Positions 10,623-29,000 of a stretch of 64,000 bases of DNA are shown here, one piece after another. The stretch is from Apricaphanius iberus (Eukaryota; Chordata; Actinopteri; Cyprinodontiformes; Aphaniidae): NCBI GenBank assembly GCA_028564705.1, contig JAPXFQ010001789.1, positions 372,001 to 436,000 of the forward strand, written 5' to 3'. A program made the translations under genes and the position numbers. How positions within the stretch are numbered: position 1 is the stretch's first letter; each line of letters opens with the position of its first letter. The notes beneath the pieces are model-generated. The model was not told the origin of the DNA. It ran no database searches and was given only the letters and a program-made list of their open reading frames with translations.

Positions 10623-11480
10623 TTTTTTTTCTCCAAACTTTATTGAAAAGTATCAGTAATACAGTCAAAGGAACAAAGTTCCAAACAACATAAAAGAACA
10701 TAAAACGACAGGATTACAAAATAAAAATATGTACACAAGAAACAATAAGTAAACACATATATAGAGTATAAATTAAATAAGTACATTAAACATAATACAG
10801 ACGGTTCTAACAGCTTTTTTGTTTTGTAAAATATACTGTTCCATTTCAGCCTTTAGCACCAAAAAAAATAGGTTTTTATTACTGAATTTGCATTTATGGA
10901 TATGAAATTTGACAACGAATAATATCAGGTTTACTAAAAAGAGTGCATCATTGTCCTTTCCACCCTGTTGCGTATCTATAGCTGGATTTACGACCGCATT
11001 TTACTATATGGTGCGTTCAAGGGAAAATGGTACATTAGAAAACCTGTATTTCAGTGATTCCAAGTTGGATATGTTTTATATATTTTTCTTCTTTCTTATA
11101 AATAACATTAATGAATATTTTTAATTGCTTTCTGTTTTGTTTGGGTCTTCATGGCATTTTAATTAGCTATTTGTATCGAGGTGAATGACGTTTTGGATAC
11201 ATTTAACCCTTGGACAAAAACCAATTTACAGTAAAAACAAAATTACATAAAACTGAAGAATATTAATAAGGAAGAGTAGAAAAAAAGCTAGTACAATCAC
11301 GTTTAATAGCGTAATGTTCCAGTGTACGGGTGTACTTGAAAGCACCGTAAGGATTATCAGCCTGAAAAAGGCTGTGTAGAAGCCGGACAGAACAGGTGGG
11401 GAGACGCATCTTGCTGTGGAACTCATTCCGGCTTAACACCGGTGTTGCCATGGCAGCTAGACGTCACGCGCAAGCGCATT
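10623..11480 (-). other. Possible retrocopy or LINE 3' end with poly(A) signal; holds a 62-codon ORF
   Basis: Read on the minus strand, the low-coordinate end is AATAAA (10639-10644), a short spacer, then eight A (10623-10630), as expected for an integrated poly(A) transcript. About 620 bp upstream, at 11263-11451, is a 62-codon ORF starting MATPVLSRNEF and ending FFSTLPY, preceded by a CpG-rich stretch (GCGCTTGCGCGTGACGTC on the minus strand). I do not recognise the protein. The upstream limit of the element and any target duplication could not be found, so this might instead be a small unannotated gene or a LINE tail. Confidence 0.3.
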
Positions 11481-12540
11481 GACAAAGTCCATGACGGTTG
11501 TTTTTTCATTCATCCGAAACTATTTTATAAGTGGTGAGAATTTTGATTTACTGTCATAGCTTTTAAATATTAAAAAAGTTAATTTAGCTATCTTTATCTT
11601 TGTATTTAACAATACACGTACAACCACGCATACGGAACGTGTCCAAATAAGTTGAATTTCCAAAATATTCATATCCTTTACATTTTTTTATTCTAGAATA
11701 GCACCACTAATTGTGACATGTTGGAACATCTATAGAATTGAACATTTTGAAAATTCCCTTTGGTTGTATATCGTCGCCTGTTAATTATTTCCTATGGTTT
11801 TGGATGTTATGCAGCTGGAAGGGTTTTTATCTTACCTTTTCACTTCCTGACAGTTATTATGCATAACCATTACATTAAGGCATTGATTTTACATCTGGGA
11901 GCAGCTGATTAACATGTCAGAAGCTTAAATAACTTGGTGAAGACGACAAATCCTAGAGGACTTGAGGAGGAGGCTTGATGGGTCCAGACGTCCATCTTCA
12001 TGGCTCTCTAATTATACATCCAGACAGATTTAAAGAGGACCGGCAAAAGCAAATGAGGTGGATTAGCAGTACCATCCATCAATATGAGGGAATAACCGAA
12101 CCAACACGTGTTTCTGTTACAAAATTGCACCAGTTTTATTCATTTAAGGCTTCTTAGTTTTTGTATTTTTTTTACATTTGGCTTCACCCCCCTCCACTCT
12201 GCTGCCTCTCCTGCTGCTGCTGTGGGTTTCTGGAATGAAGAAACCAGTTCAGACGACATCCGCACCAGTTCTCCCATCAGCCCAGTGGCTGGGGTTTCAA
12301 CTTGGTGCTTCACTGACTGAACTGCTTTCTTTTACATTTCACTGGTCAACACACTATACTGTGGTAAGAAGTAGTTATTTCACTAAGGGGAAAACATCTT
12401 CCACTTTGCTTTCAGCTGCAGTTGCAATCGTCAGTTTGATTTTAAGTTGGGCCTTTAAAAAAAAAAATCTGATAAAACAAGTAAAAGGGTTCATAAAACA
12501 CTGTAATGTCAGTGTAAGCAGATAAATGGACAAGAGAAGT
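11481..12540. other. Intergenic, mdm1 5' side to rap1b 3' side
   Basis: AT-rich spacer. It contains a plus-strand ORF at 12178-12525 (115 codons, hydrophobic start, no recognised family, lysine-rich AT-biased end). Nothing else supports a gene here. Confidence 0.45.
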
Positions 12541-12541
12541 T

Positions 12542-12547
12542 TTTATT
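12542..12547 (-). promoter_or_regulatory. Candidate rap1b poly(A) signal
   Basis: AATAAA on the minus strand. A second AATAAA lies at 12625-12630. They are the last such signals before the sequence changes character toward the intergenic spacer. Confidence 0.4.
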
Positions 12548-14966
12548 GCACAACATTTCAACTCAGTTACTTTTTCTTTGAAAGCATCACAGAAAAATAT
12601 CTGCTTATATGTACATCACAAAGTTTTATTCCATTTTTAAAAACTGGTTAAAATGCACCACAACTGAGAATGCTAATTATTAGTACGACTACTCTTAAGG
12701 CCTCAATATTGTTTAAAACAATAGTTTTCCAAACAGACAACAGATCTGACCGTGTATCTAGAATCTGAGTCTGGCAAATGACGAAAGCTCCTGCAGCGTG
12801 CTGTTGGGAGGCCAGAAAGGTCTGTGTGCAGCCAGTGTTTCTGTTTTCATGGCTCATACAAACACACCACCTAACTCTGAAAAATCTCAACACAAATAAA
12901 GAGGAAATGAGTGTAAAAGTAGCTGTAAAGAGGTTAAAGGACATTCATAAAACACATTCTTAAAAAGCAGAAAAATTAAATTACCAAGCACTGATAAAAC
13001 AAAACATTTACTGTTTGTGTTTTAGCACACGGTCACCACCTTGTGGCAGAAACAAAACCACCATCAGGCTGTTTCTGTGTGCAGAAATACAAAGACTGCG
13101 CTGCTAACAGACCTTCCACCTCTTCTGAACGGCATGCAAACTGTCACAGCACCTCCTTGAGGTCAGACCGAGTACTTACTGAACATCAACATGCTACATG
13201 ACTGAACGTACTGGAGGAGAACCAGAATACTGACAGCAGTACCACACAGTACCGCAGTACTTCTGATAGTACAACACTGTGCAGCAAAACTCACAGAGGT
13301 CCATGGTCCGACGTACTATTTTTGAAAGATGCCCCCCTCATTAAAAGAAAAAATTACAGAGAAAGAAAAGACTGCTGTTCTGAGTCTTTGTGCATCTCCA
13401 CAGGAGAAGTCCTCTCCTGGGGAATACATTTTTAACCCAAACCAGAAATACTGAATCTACCTTTTAACCCCATCTCATATATTTGGGCCCAACCTTTATT
13501 CTGTCCCCATCCCAAACAACAATGTCCCTCCTTACCATTCTACATGGAACAGCTTGATGTTAGGAGGACATCATTATCCCAATAAAAGTGAGTGGTAGAA
13601 CCAGGAAGGAAACAGATATTGATTAAAACAATCAACAACTGCTAATTAACAGAGGTTTTCCTCTAAGGCGATTTATTTAAATGTGATATCTGTAACACAG
13701 AAACAACTCTCACGGGCCCTCCCAATTAATGGACCGGACCAGTGTGAGTCTGCTATCTAAAAGGCAACACGTTCACCCATCACAACAGGTACAGACTGAA
13801 CTCACTGTGTTGCTAACGAGTTTGCTAATTCACTACCTTTGCCAATTAATCAAAATGTTTTCTTCATCGACTGATATTTATCACCGTATTCAAACCTTTA
13901 AAGTATATCCAAACATTCAAATGTTTATTACTCAACAAAAAGCTCCCAACAATAAGAGATAGCATTATTGCTAATGTTAACTGAAGCTGCTAGCTTCAAA
14001 ATAACTAATTATGTTATTAACTTTAGTTACAGGCTCTTAAACCTAGAAGTTAGCATCGGATGTAATAAACTATTAGCTTAAAATGCTAGTAGTTCATTTC
14101 ACCATTAACATAGCCTACAAGAGCTTAAACTTAATAATTGAAACTAGATTTATCAATAATGCTAACACAAGCTATTAGCTTTACTTGTAAGTAGCTATTA
14201 GCTTTAGCTGCTAGAGACTAAATTGATAAGTTTCCAACTGGGTTCAAGAGATTTAAGCTAATGTTAATGTAGCTACAAGCTAAAGCTAGCATTAACTTTT
14301 AATGCTAGCCAGTAGCATCCACTTTTTTAATATTTAATAAAGCTAATACCTCCTAAATATTGGAGCAATAGTGTTAATAATGCTTAAGATGTATTTTATA
14401 TAAAATATTCATAAAGCATTAAGTTATAATAAAGCTGGAATACTTAAACCATGTATTTGGCACAGTTAGCATACCTTCCACCGAAAGCAAGACCAAAAAA
14501 AAAATGCAAATAAGAAAAGCTAATTCATCAAAATCAAAGTTAAAATAGTTCACTTATTTTTCTATTCCAATTAAAGGGTCTAAAAACTTTTCCTTAGAAC
14601 CGTAAATCACTGCTGATCTGCTTTAATAACATCCAGTTTTTTCAACTGCAGTGACGAAATTAGCCAGATAGTTTAAAGATGATGCGTGGAACATTTACAT
14701 GTTTTTCTCAGGAGAAAGTCAAGTTTTTGGTTTTATTTTTTTTTTTTTAATTGTTCGTTTTGATTGAAATCTAATGCCTGTGCAGAGTAAAGATGAAGGT
14801 CCTGTTCCAGCAGGTGATATCTGGCAGGTGATATTCAATGTTCCTTTTAGCAACACAGTGAGCTGATTCCCTGACCTGCTGCACAACTTTAGCCCCACCC
14901 ACCCAAAAATTAAAAAGAAAAACATCAACTTTAGATTTTTTTTAACACTAAATTATAAGCACAGCC

Positions 14967-15013
14967 GTAATAATAATAATAATTATAATAATAATAATAA
15001 CAATAATAATAAA
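14967..15013. repeat. (TAA)n microsatellite
   Basis: TAA units with two interruptions. Confidence 0.9.
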
Positions 15014-15699
15014 TCACTAAGGATCCACAGGTTTAACCAGAGCAGAACACAGAGAGCCGTCACCGTGGCAACCGCGGCGCCAACATGGCTGACGGTCAAG
15101 CTGCATGCGATTTGATTCGGGACGCTGGAAAACAAAAGTGAAAGGAAAAGAAATTAAGAAAAGGAAAAAGTGTAAAAATCAAAAAGCAGGAGGCCGCTCC
15201 CCCAGCCTGGAGCGGAGAGCATGATGGGAAATGAAGTTTTCATCTGGGAAGTTGTTTCGCCCTCCTCCTCCATCACCATCATCAGATGTATGTTTTTTAT
15301 GTTTCCAAGGCAACAGTCTTCGCTGAAGGGATGGGAAGTGGTCGTCATGGTAACAGATTTGATGGCGGCTGATACCGATGATGCCATTGGTGGTGTTAAA
15401 GGGGCGTGGCCAGCTGGAAGATGCTCTGTGATTGGTTGGTTTGAGGGTTGTCGATCAAGTCCGAACTGGTAGAGATAACGAGAGTGTATGTAAACTGCAG
15501 TATGTGATGGAAACAGGTCTTTGTACAATGTGGGAAAAGCTTTTAAATCTTTTAAATGTTTCAGATGATAAGTTTTATATTTTCTCAGGTTATCATCGTC
15601 TTTTTTCCCCTTTAAATAAATGAAATCATCTGAAAACCAAAGGTTTTCTGAAGGTTCATAAGGTTTGAAGAATACTAGTGTGTATGCCAGCCTTAAAGA

Positions 15700-16140
15700 C
15701 CCACTTCATAAGTTTTACGCTATAAAAACACGTTTTCCAAACATTTTAGTGACACACCACCATTTTTGGTGTTTATTTTCTGAGCTGTCATTACATGGGA
15801 GGGTCCTCCTGTTGATTACCGCACAATAGAACTTTTCACCCGCTTCTTCGGATGTACTGACTGAGTTTCGCTTTATGGCAGTATGCTACACAGTACCTTA
15901 GGATATAAACAAACCCGCGGTTTTAAGACTTGAGCCATGGCAGATCCACCAGAGAAACCAAAGAAGACGCTATCAGAAGAAGTGAGTAAAAGAACCCCTG
16001 ATTCATACTGGGCAAACGGATGCGCCCGCCAGTGTAAAACAGTCACCGCACTTCTTAGACATTTATTTTTACAATAGTGGCGTTACACCCCAAGTTTTGA
16101 GAGTGCAAATAGCTGCAGTTACAGAGTTAAGAATCTTATT
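15700..16140 (+). mobile_element. Fragment of a fish DNA transposon (MADPPEKPKKTLSEE module)
   Basis: Near 15938 an ATG opens MADPPEKPKKTLSEE and is followed at once by GTGAGT. This N-terminus, and the preceding wording (AGACCCACTTCATAAGTTTT), resemble proteins and UTRs of recurrent fish DNA transposons whose ORF starts with a basic TLSEE helix. The frame continues only about 30 codons. It lies in the rap1b intron that interrupts the 3' UTR, antisense to the gene. Family assignment is from memory and uncertain. Confidence 0.35.
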
Positions 16141-17005
16141 AGAAGTGATTTGATACTTGGTTGAAGTTTGAACTACATTTGGTTCTTGAAATCGGAAGTG
16201 TGCATATTATTTCAATAGATGATGGAATACTTTGGTTGTCTTTTTTAATCGAGAAACAGGACAAAAGATTCGATGACATTAAAGTAAAGGATCTTTGAGT
16301 GTTTATTTGGATTTGATACACTCAGACTGGAGACCTCCACCAGAGCAGCTCAGCCCCCCCCCCCCCCACTCAAATGTTTCTAATAATTCTTTAGCACCGA
16401 GATTGACACTAATGTCATTGTTCAGTGTTCATAGTTCAGTGTTTATTCAAGAAAATCCCTTTTTCTGATAGATTTTGGATCACACCCAAATTCTAATCAC
16501 TTGTTCTAGGTCCAACTGCAGAAATTTCCTGAAAATGACATCAAAATCCACAGATAAAATTTGAGGTTATGTTGCTAACTAACAGACAAAAAAACAAAAC
16601 CTGGTGAAAACATAACCTCCATTGTGAAGGTATAGAAATAAATAAAAAAAGGGGAAAGGAATTTTGTAGAACTTAGCTCTGTTCAAAGTATTGTAAAGAG
16701 GAAAAACCAATGGGTTTAAAAAAGAAAAAAATCTTTAATTTTTTTAAGTCTTAATTGAGAGAGCAGGATTGATTGAAAAAAACATAATGGGATCGATAGA
16801 TCTGTTCCTTAAATTCCTGGTGGATCTAATTAGCATCATAGCTAAATTTACACCACTGGTGGGTTCAATGATAATCAGAAAAAGAAGCAGTAATAGAAAC
16901 ACTGTACAATAGGATATAAATTCTAGCCCCTTAAGGGAAAGTTGTTGTTTTTTTCCAACCTGGACCTTACTTTTAGCAAATATTAGGTTCATCTACTCAC
17001 CAAGA

Positions 17006-17644
17006 CAAATTTGGAGCCACTTTGAGTCCTTTGGGCAAAGTTTATATCCAGTCGTGATCAGCGTATATGCATATAATGGGAGTCACTCAGGGCAGGAGAT
17101 TTGCCACCTGTAATAAGGCATTATGTGCCCCAAAACTCATTAATTTATCCATGTTTTGCTATGAATAAATAGCGATATACACTGAGTTAAGAACAACTCG
17201 GAGGTGCTAAGGTATTAGCTTCTGAGTGTTTTTAATGTAACCGATTCAAACTTACACTAACCTGGGATTTCAATTATGTCGCAGCCGTTCACCATTACGG
17301 CTGCAGTCTGTGTAGGTTACGGATAGGGAGCAACTAGAAGCTGAACTTAGTCCAATTAGTCATTCTGTGCAATTTAGAAACACGCAAACGTGAACCATGT
17401 TAATGTCTACAGTCTCAGGTTCTGTTTAACAGACCGTCGTATACAACTGAATGAAAGTCCTGAGGGCAGTAGTGCTAAATACAAATAACAAAATATTGGT
17501 TAAATGAGGGCATTTTGGGTAAGATAATGTCTTATTGCAGGCGGCAAATCTCCTGCCCCCATTGAATCCCATTATAAGGATATATGCTTATCGCGACAGG
17601 AAATAAACTTACGTCGAAAGGCTCGAAGTGTCTCCAAACTTTAA
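17006..17644. repeat. Foldback (MITE-like) element with about 135-bp inverted repeats
   Basis: The left arm at 17006-17140 (TTTGGAGCCACTTTGAGTCC ... GGCAGGAGATTTGCCACCTG) is matched in inverted orientation by 17510-17644, whose complement reads TTTGGAGACACTTCGAGCC ... GGCAGGAGATTTGCCGCCTG. Arms are roughly 80% alike by eye; the central loop is about 370 bp and has no ORF. It lies in the rap1b intron between the last coding exon and the 3' UTR exon. No clear target duplication was seen. Confidence 0.75.
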
Positions 17645-18069
17645 ATAAACCTATAAATAAAGTCCAGATTGAACAAAAACCAAAAAAAATCCTTTAAGGG
17701 CACCTTCTTTGTCACATTTCAGGTGTTTTACCTGACAGTTTGAAACACGTAAAGACAGACATGTATTTTACTGATAAAAGATTTTAACAAATGAAATATA
17801 CTTTAAATGCTTTGAAAAGATGTTACTGAGAGACAATGCTAAGTTTAAACACCAAGGGCGCGGGGTAATTAGGACTGTAACACAAAGATTAAAAGACTTA
17901 GGGAGCCAATCAACTTCCTGCTGACTTACTGAATGAAATTATTATCTGAATACTGATTTTTGCATTTGTTTGCTCAGGTTCTCATTGAGTGCTTATAAAA
18001 TCTGTTTGGTCTGAAACATTTAAATGTGTCATAAAAGAAAAAACAGAAAAAACATTTACTCACCTGTCA

Positions 18070-23027
<4,958 letters not shown>

Positions 23028-23043
23028 CCTGACTGACTGTCTG
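23028..23043 (-). other. rap1b: rap1b 5' UTR part of the first coding exon
   Basis: The stretch between acceptor CGCCCAGCAG and the start codon is 13-16 nt, depending on which of the tandem CAG acceptors is used. Confidence 0.6.
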
Positions 23044-26000
23044 CTGGGCGAGAGACACAGAAAGAGGGCAGGTGAGATCAGCCAATCAGAGAACAGCTGA
23101 GGTAAACACACAACAGATCAGCTAAAGGTCATGTGATCGCACAGCTGGTGGACGTGTCACCTTCCTGGTTACCGTTGCTATGAGAGCTGCCTGTAGCGAT
23201 ACGGCGACAAGCACGAAAGCTGTAAAAACCGAGCAGAAAACCTTCCGAAGGTTGAATAGGTGAGACGACGAAAATAGTCACATTTATTAATAGTTACACA
23301 TTTATTAAAAGTGTAGTAAAAGCAACAACACTTTGTTTTCTTCCCTTTTTTTTTAAACACTTAAAACAAGGAAAGAAAACAAAGCGACGGGCGCTCCACG
23401 TCAAAATTACGTTTCAGCTTCAAAACATGAAGGAAGCTGCAGAGCTTGATACCATTTTGTATCACAATACAGGAGGAACAAAACGATGTAGAATATCTGT
23501 CACATCTTTTTATAAACTTCAACCTGTTTTACATTCCTGCCATTTCCAACCTACGTTTTCTGAAAAAGGCATAACCAAATTAATATTTTCATGAAAACAT
23601 GCCCCTAAAAGTGGCGACCTAAGATACACCGTGGGTCTAAAGCCTGAATTATTACCTTTATCCACACAAAATTCAACAGCAATATACCAACAAAAAAAAA
23701 AGAATATTCTGCACATATTTTTCAAACGACAGGTCAAAGGTAACCTAAAGTCTGCATAAATCATTTATGTCGGTCTGGATACACATATTTACGCTCATGA
23801 GTTACATAATACCCATCCATTTAATATATCTGCGTTTACAGCATTTCCTTGGCTATTTGATGCGTAAATTATCAGAACTGTGGACCACGACTGGTTCGAG
23901 TTACTTCCAGAAACAGGAGGGACGTGACTTTTCATCCATGCGCTATTGGCTGCCGTATCGCCACGGAGGTGTTCTTAGTTTTGTTTCTGGGCATGCCCAG
24001 TGATGTTTGTAGGCGGTAGTGACGTCATCGGAAGCTGGACTTTAGCAGCAAAGAACTACAAGCATGGAGCAGTCATTTCAGAGCTGCGTTTTGCTGAGTT
24101 TTTTGTTTTTCCAGTTCTATTGCTTTCATTGTTGTCCTGCACTAATCTCTTTATGATGACTCTAATCGGACTCTTATGGATGTAAAAAGAGCGTTCAATG
24201 GAACGAAGAAGAAACACCCACCAACTAGCGGTCTTATTATCATCATCATTAATGGTTTTATTCAAATTCAAAAAAATAAAGAGAAGAATAGATACATTGC
24301 TTTTGAATATTGATGCAATATTGTGACATAAAATATCGCAATTTACTACAGTACTCACACAAAACTGTCGAACTTTAGATAACTAACTAAAAGTCTGACA
24401 CAAAAACTAATATACTTTACTAATTTTGCTAATGTATTTTTATTTTGTCAAATATTTCACCTTTTCTGTGTTCTGCTCTTCATGGAAGATCAGCTGGTTA
24501 ACTAGTCAGGCCGTCTGCTCAGGTAGCAGTCGACACTCAGCTTCCCAGCAGTGGAATAAATCCATTTTAAATCAATTTGGGATCCAGAATATTCACAAAA
24601 AGGCACATTTTGTGTCCTTTAACTCCTGGATGCCTCCAAGGTGGAGTCGACTTGCAGTTCGCAGCAACAGTTGGGGGAGGGGCAGTGCCACTTTTCATAA
24701 AAACACTTTCTCTGCCATCTTGTCAAACCATCAAATGTTATTTTTATCAGCTGTGAAACTATAATTTGACATGCTCAGGTGTATTTTAGACACATGAATT
24801 TATTTATAATCATAACTATAAATCTTCTACAATCAGCTGCTTTAACAGGTCTATCCAGTCCCTCGAATCATTCTGACAGCTAATAATGATCTGGTTACAT
24901 GTTCTTTGAATTCAGACGGAGAGAGAACTAAAGGTCATAAAAACGTGACATTATCAGCTATTATTCCTGTTAAATTCTAAGTAAATTTAAGATTAAAGAC
25001 CGACTCAAATACAAGAGTCGCCTTTCAGGGAAGATTTAAAGCCTTAAGCTTAGATCTAAAATAAGAAATGGACACAGTGTCCTTATGAAGATAGAAAAAA
25101 AATATCACTATCAGCTAATATGGGCATGCCGAGGTTGCCATGGTGATTAGATAACTGTGTTTAAAGTAGGTTTTCCTACTGTAGACGAGACATTTATTAT
25201 GCCGTCAATCTGTGAAGGTGTAATTAAACGCACCGATAAAATACAAAAAAACTGTTTGGTTGTGATAACACCAAACCAACTAACTAAGAAGTTCAGGGTT
25301 TCCTCTTCAAGTCTAATGTAATAAAAAATATACATACAGGACTCAGAAAAAGGTTTAATCTTAATATTAAACAAAGAGTTGAGACAAAAATCACTTTCCA
25401 ATGGTTGATTTGATCTTAAAACACACAAACTGACTGGAAATTTGATTAGATTTTCTTTTTAAATAAATTAAATAGTACAAGCGGACATAGTCAGAGTAGA
25501 ACACAATATAACCACATGAAAACACTAAGTGATAATGTTTAGAAATGTTTAAATAATACTTAACATGCTTAAATCAACTGTTAAGAAAATCCCTTCTCAT
25601 CGACAGGGGTGTCAAGTTTTATCCAAAATCAGGAGTTTGGGATGATTGGATGCTACTGGTAGTCATGTGTATGTCGACTTGTTTTTTTCTTCTAGAATCA
25701 CTGATGTTTCCATTCAGTTGTCTCTGACAAAGTTCTGGTTTGGTCCATCAGCTTGATCAAAGTGTCTGGGAATCTTTTACTTAATTGATTTATTTACCTG
25801 GCAATGCATAGAAAAGAAAGTATCTGTGCACTTGCAACAAGAAGTCAGTGGGAAAACTAATCTCTAAAAATGACCGTCAGCCTTCAGATTTTTCCGCCAC
25901 CTTCCCAATAAACCGCTCAAATACAGAGAATATTCTGTTAACGCGACCGCTGATAAGTATATACATTCCCATTATTACGTTTATTTAGGTTTAGGTGCTT

Positions 26001-29000
26001 TTTGTTTTTATGTTAAACTTATTTATATGTACTGCTTCACTGAAGTTCAAAAGTGAATTATTTATTTATTAGTCGATTGTTCGAGCTACCTCACAGAAGT
26101 GCTCCATTTGTTAACAAAATTGTTAAATGTCAAATATGATAAATGAAAAAGATCATCATGGATCTCTTTATTCACTCTTCTTTTTTATATATTTGAATTA
26201 TAGGATCGGCAGATACTCAAAATCAAATGAATGAGCAAAGAACTCTGACCGGGAAAGCCCTAATACACCATTATACTCCTAGTGTTGGTGGCTAAAAAAA
26301 GCTAAATATTATAAACATTAAAGGTCAGGTGTGTGTGATTATAAAGTTATTTTTAATCGCTGGGGAGGGATTTTAGCTGTTCAGTCAGCTTAAACTTTTA
26401 ATTAGCCGCCCAAAAACTTTTGTTAAATTTCTTTAGAGCTGTTCCGAGGTGGTGCTGTTGTCGTGTTTAAGTAAGATTGAACATTCTTATTGTTTGAATT
26501 TTGTAAATATATTATTCTTCTGCGTTGCCAAACAGATAAGATTGTGGAGCTGTGGATACTGATCCAAGATGGCGGCCGCATCACTCATCAGCGCCAATAG
26601 GTAGTAGCGCTCGATGCGGCGTCTACTCTAACTTTTTTCTCACATCTTCGTCTAATCCCCCAGAAATTGTAACCAGGCAACTGTTCACAAACATTCTCAA
26701 ATTACTCTAAAAACACCTGCACTGTTTCATAGCAACAACATCCACTTTAAACCTCGCTCATGTTGCGTTGATGTTTACACTCACTGGGAAACTTCCCAGA
26801 ATCAACATTGCTCAGACAAAGGGCAGAATAAGAGAAGAAGAAAAATCCGATGATTTTAAGTATTTTCAAACCATTAAAGATCCGTGTTTTTGAATAAAGT
26901 GACATCTACTGGTGCAAAGGCTGAACTGCAACCTAGAAAAGAGTTCCCAACCCTAAAACTGGGGAAAACTTTGAAGAGGCGGATTTAAAAATAATTGAGC
27001 AATGATTCATTGCAGGAAACCAGAATCAGAGGTGTGTGAGCTGAACTATTGGCTAACCTGCATCTCTTCCTGCATTTCAGGCAGCAACAGATCCTAAAAG
27101 CTGTTTAAATGGAAGTCCTGGAGGTGGAAAATATTCTAATCCTGATTTATTCCATCAAGATGTTTCCATTGAAGTGAAATGTTGAGAGGAAAGACTGAAA
27201 AGCGTTCCCCGAAGGAAAACTGGAAGGGAGTTGCAGATTTTCTCCCCCTCTGGAACGGAACATCTTCGGTATCTCAGGGAACAAGCCTGAACTAGACATC
27301 CGAGATCTCGGATTCCCCCTGAAAGCATCGCATCAAGAACAATGTGTCATAAGCAGCTGATAGAAGCAGCAATGGATCAGTTTGAGATAGTTTTACCATC
27401 TAAAAGTGTTTCACCATTCCAACTGCACCTGAACGCATCACAACAAGGCAGATTTCACTGCCTCAGGGTCTGAAAAGTGTGTTTCAGGATGATGTTCCGC
27501 AGTTTGATGCAACACGTTCAGACGTGTTCAACAAATTACAGGAGGACAGATTTTTTTTCTCGTCATCCACAACGAGCCTCCGAAATGCAAATCCACCCCA
27601 CCGAAAGAAAATCTGAAAACCACTAAACGCACAACTGGAGGCAAGAAGGCAAAGATCAGAGACAAGCATTAAACTACAATAAGCCAACAAAAACTATAAC
27701 AAATGTTAAACAATAAGGCGTTTTGTTCATATATTCCTGCTGAATGGTTTAAATTATGATTTCTGCTGAGTTTGTTGCTCTGAAATAAAAACAAAATCCT
27801 TAAATGTGCCGTTTTTAAATCTGCTGCTCTTACTAAATGTTTAATTAAGTCAACTTTAACCAAAAAATTCAAATGAAGGATGATGATGGATATCTTCTTT
27901 TATTCTTCTTTTATAAATAAAGTGTAAAAAATAGAAGATTTAAAATAATTTTTAAATAATGTATTTAACCATTCAGATCAAGATTAAAGATCAGAATTTT
28001 CCTTCAATCGGCTCTGATCAGCAGGTCAGATAACGAACTATCCGATTATCTAAATTTATAATATGAATCAAAAATGAGAATTCCCACAATTCCTAATGTG
28101 AAAAAAAAGAACCGGTCACGTTCAAGTCTAGTTTGATCATCAGATAATTATAATCCATAAATAATGACAGAGGAAACTGGTGTTGGCCAGGAAAGGCCCA
28201 TCGCTGCAGTTTTCAGTTCTTTTTGCTCCTCAAACACCGGAAACTCCTGGAAATGTATCCACTTTAATCCACCATAGGAAGAAAAACAATGAAATAAGTT
28301 GATTAAATATTTACCTTGACTCATTTTGCATTTATATATTTAAAGATTCTGGAGGATCTGGTCTGAATTTCTGCTGGTTTCTGCTTTGCAAGAATCAAAT
28401 ATATTTAAAATGAATACAAAACTAGAGCACATGTCTTATTTTAGCATACAACTAAAACTTTAGAGAGGAAAAACATTTGGTAGGAATTAAAATAGGCAAC
28501 CCGACACGTCAACTTCTGCTTCTCTGCAACCCAGGAAGAAATTGTTCAACTTCACTAATTTATCAAATGTTTGGTTTCAAACATAAAACAATAAGCAGCT
28601 AATTTTTCATACCAGAATGCGATAAGTTCGTGTTTTCACTCGAAAACTTCCTCTTTATTCTAATTATTTACTATTTCAACTCCACAAACATGTTTGATTT
28701 ACTCACAAAGATGAGGTCAAACACAGAAAAGAGCTCGGGATAAACAAAAATGTGGAACGAAACATCAGAAGACAAATATGTTCTGCTTTTTTAAAAACTT
28801 TTTAGAGATACATGACAGATTCTTAAACAGCAAAGCAGCTAAACATCATCACACTGCCACTACCGTGTCTGACTGTAGGCGTGTGGGCTTTAACCCAGAT
28901 GTTGGGTCAACCTTTACCCAGCCTCTCTTTCTGATTGCCGAATCATGACCTCTCACCTGAACTGAGGCCTGCAGAGCTTTAGATGTTGCTCTGGAGTCTC

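Larger units (their letters stand above)
12541..15124 (-). other. rap1b: Probable rap1b 3' UTR terminal exon
   Basis: The last rap1b coding exon is followed 6 nt after its stop codon by a strong donor (GTGAGT), so the 3' UTR should continue in a separate exon. The best acceptor downstream is at 15125-15126 (AG on the minus strand), preceded by a very long pyrimidine tract (about 15128-15180, ending TTTTGTTTTCCAG). Poly(A) signals AATAAA on the minus strand lie at 12625-12630 and 12542-12547. A (TAA)n run is at 14967-15013. The exon limits are inferred from signals only. The region has no long minus-strand ORF, as expected for a UTR. Confidence 0.5.

Noticed and set aside
12178..12525. 115-codon plus-strand ORF with a hydrophobic start
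   Set aside because: No recognised family, low-complexity AT-biased end and no splice or promoter context; most likely chance. Mentioned in the intergenic entry only.
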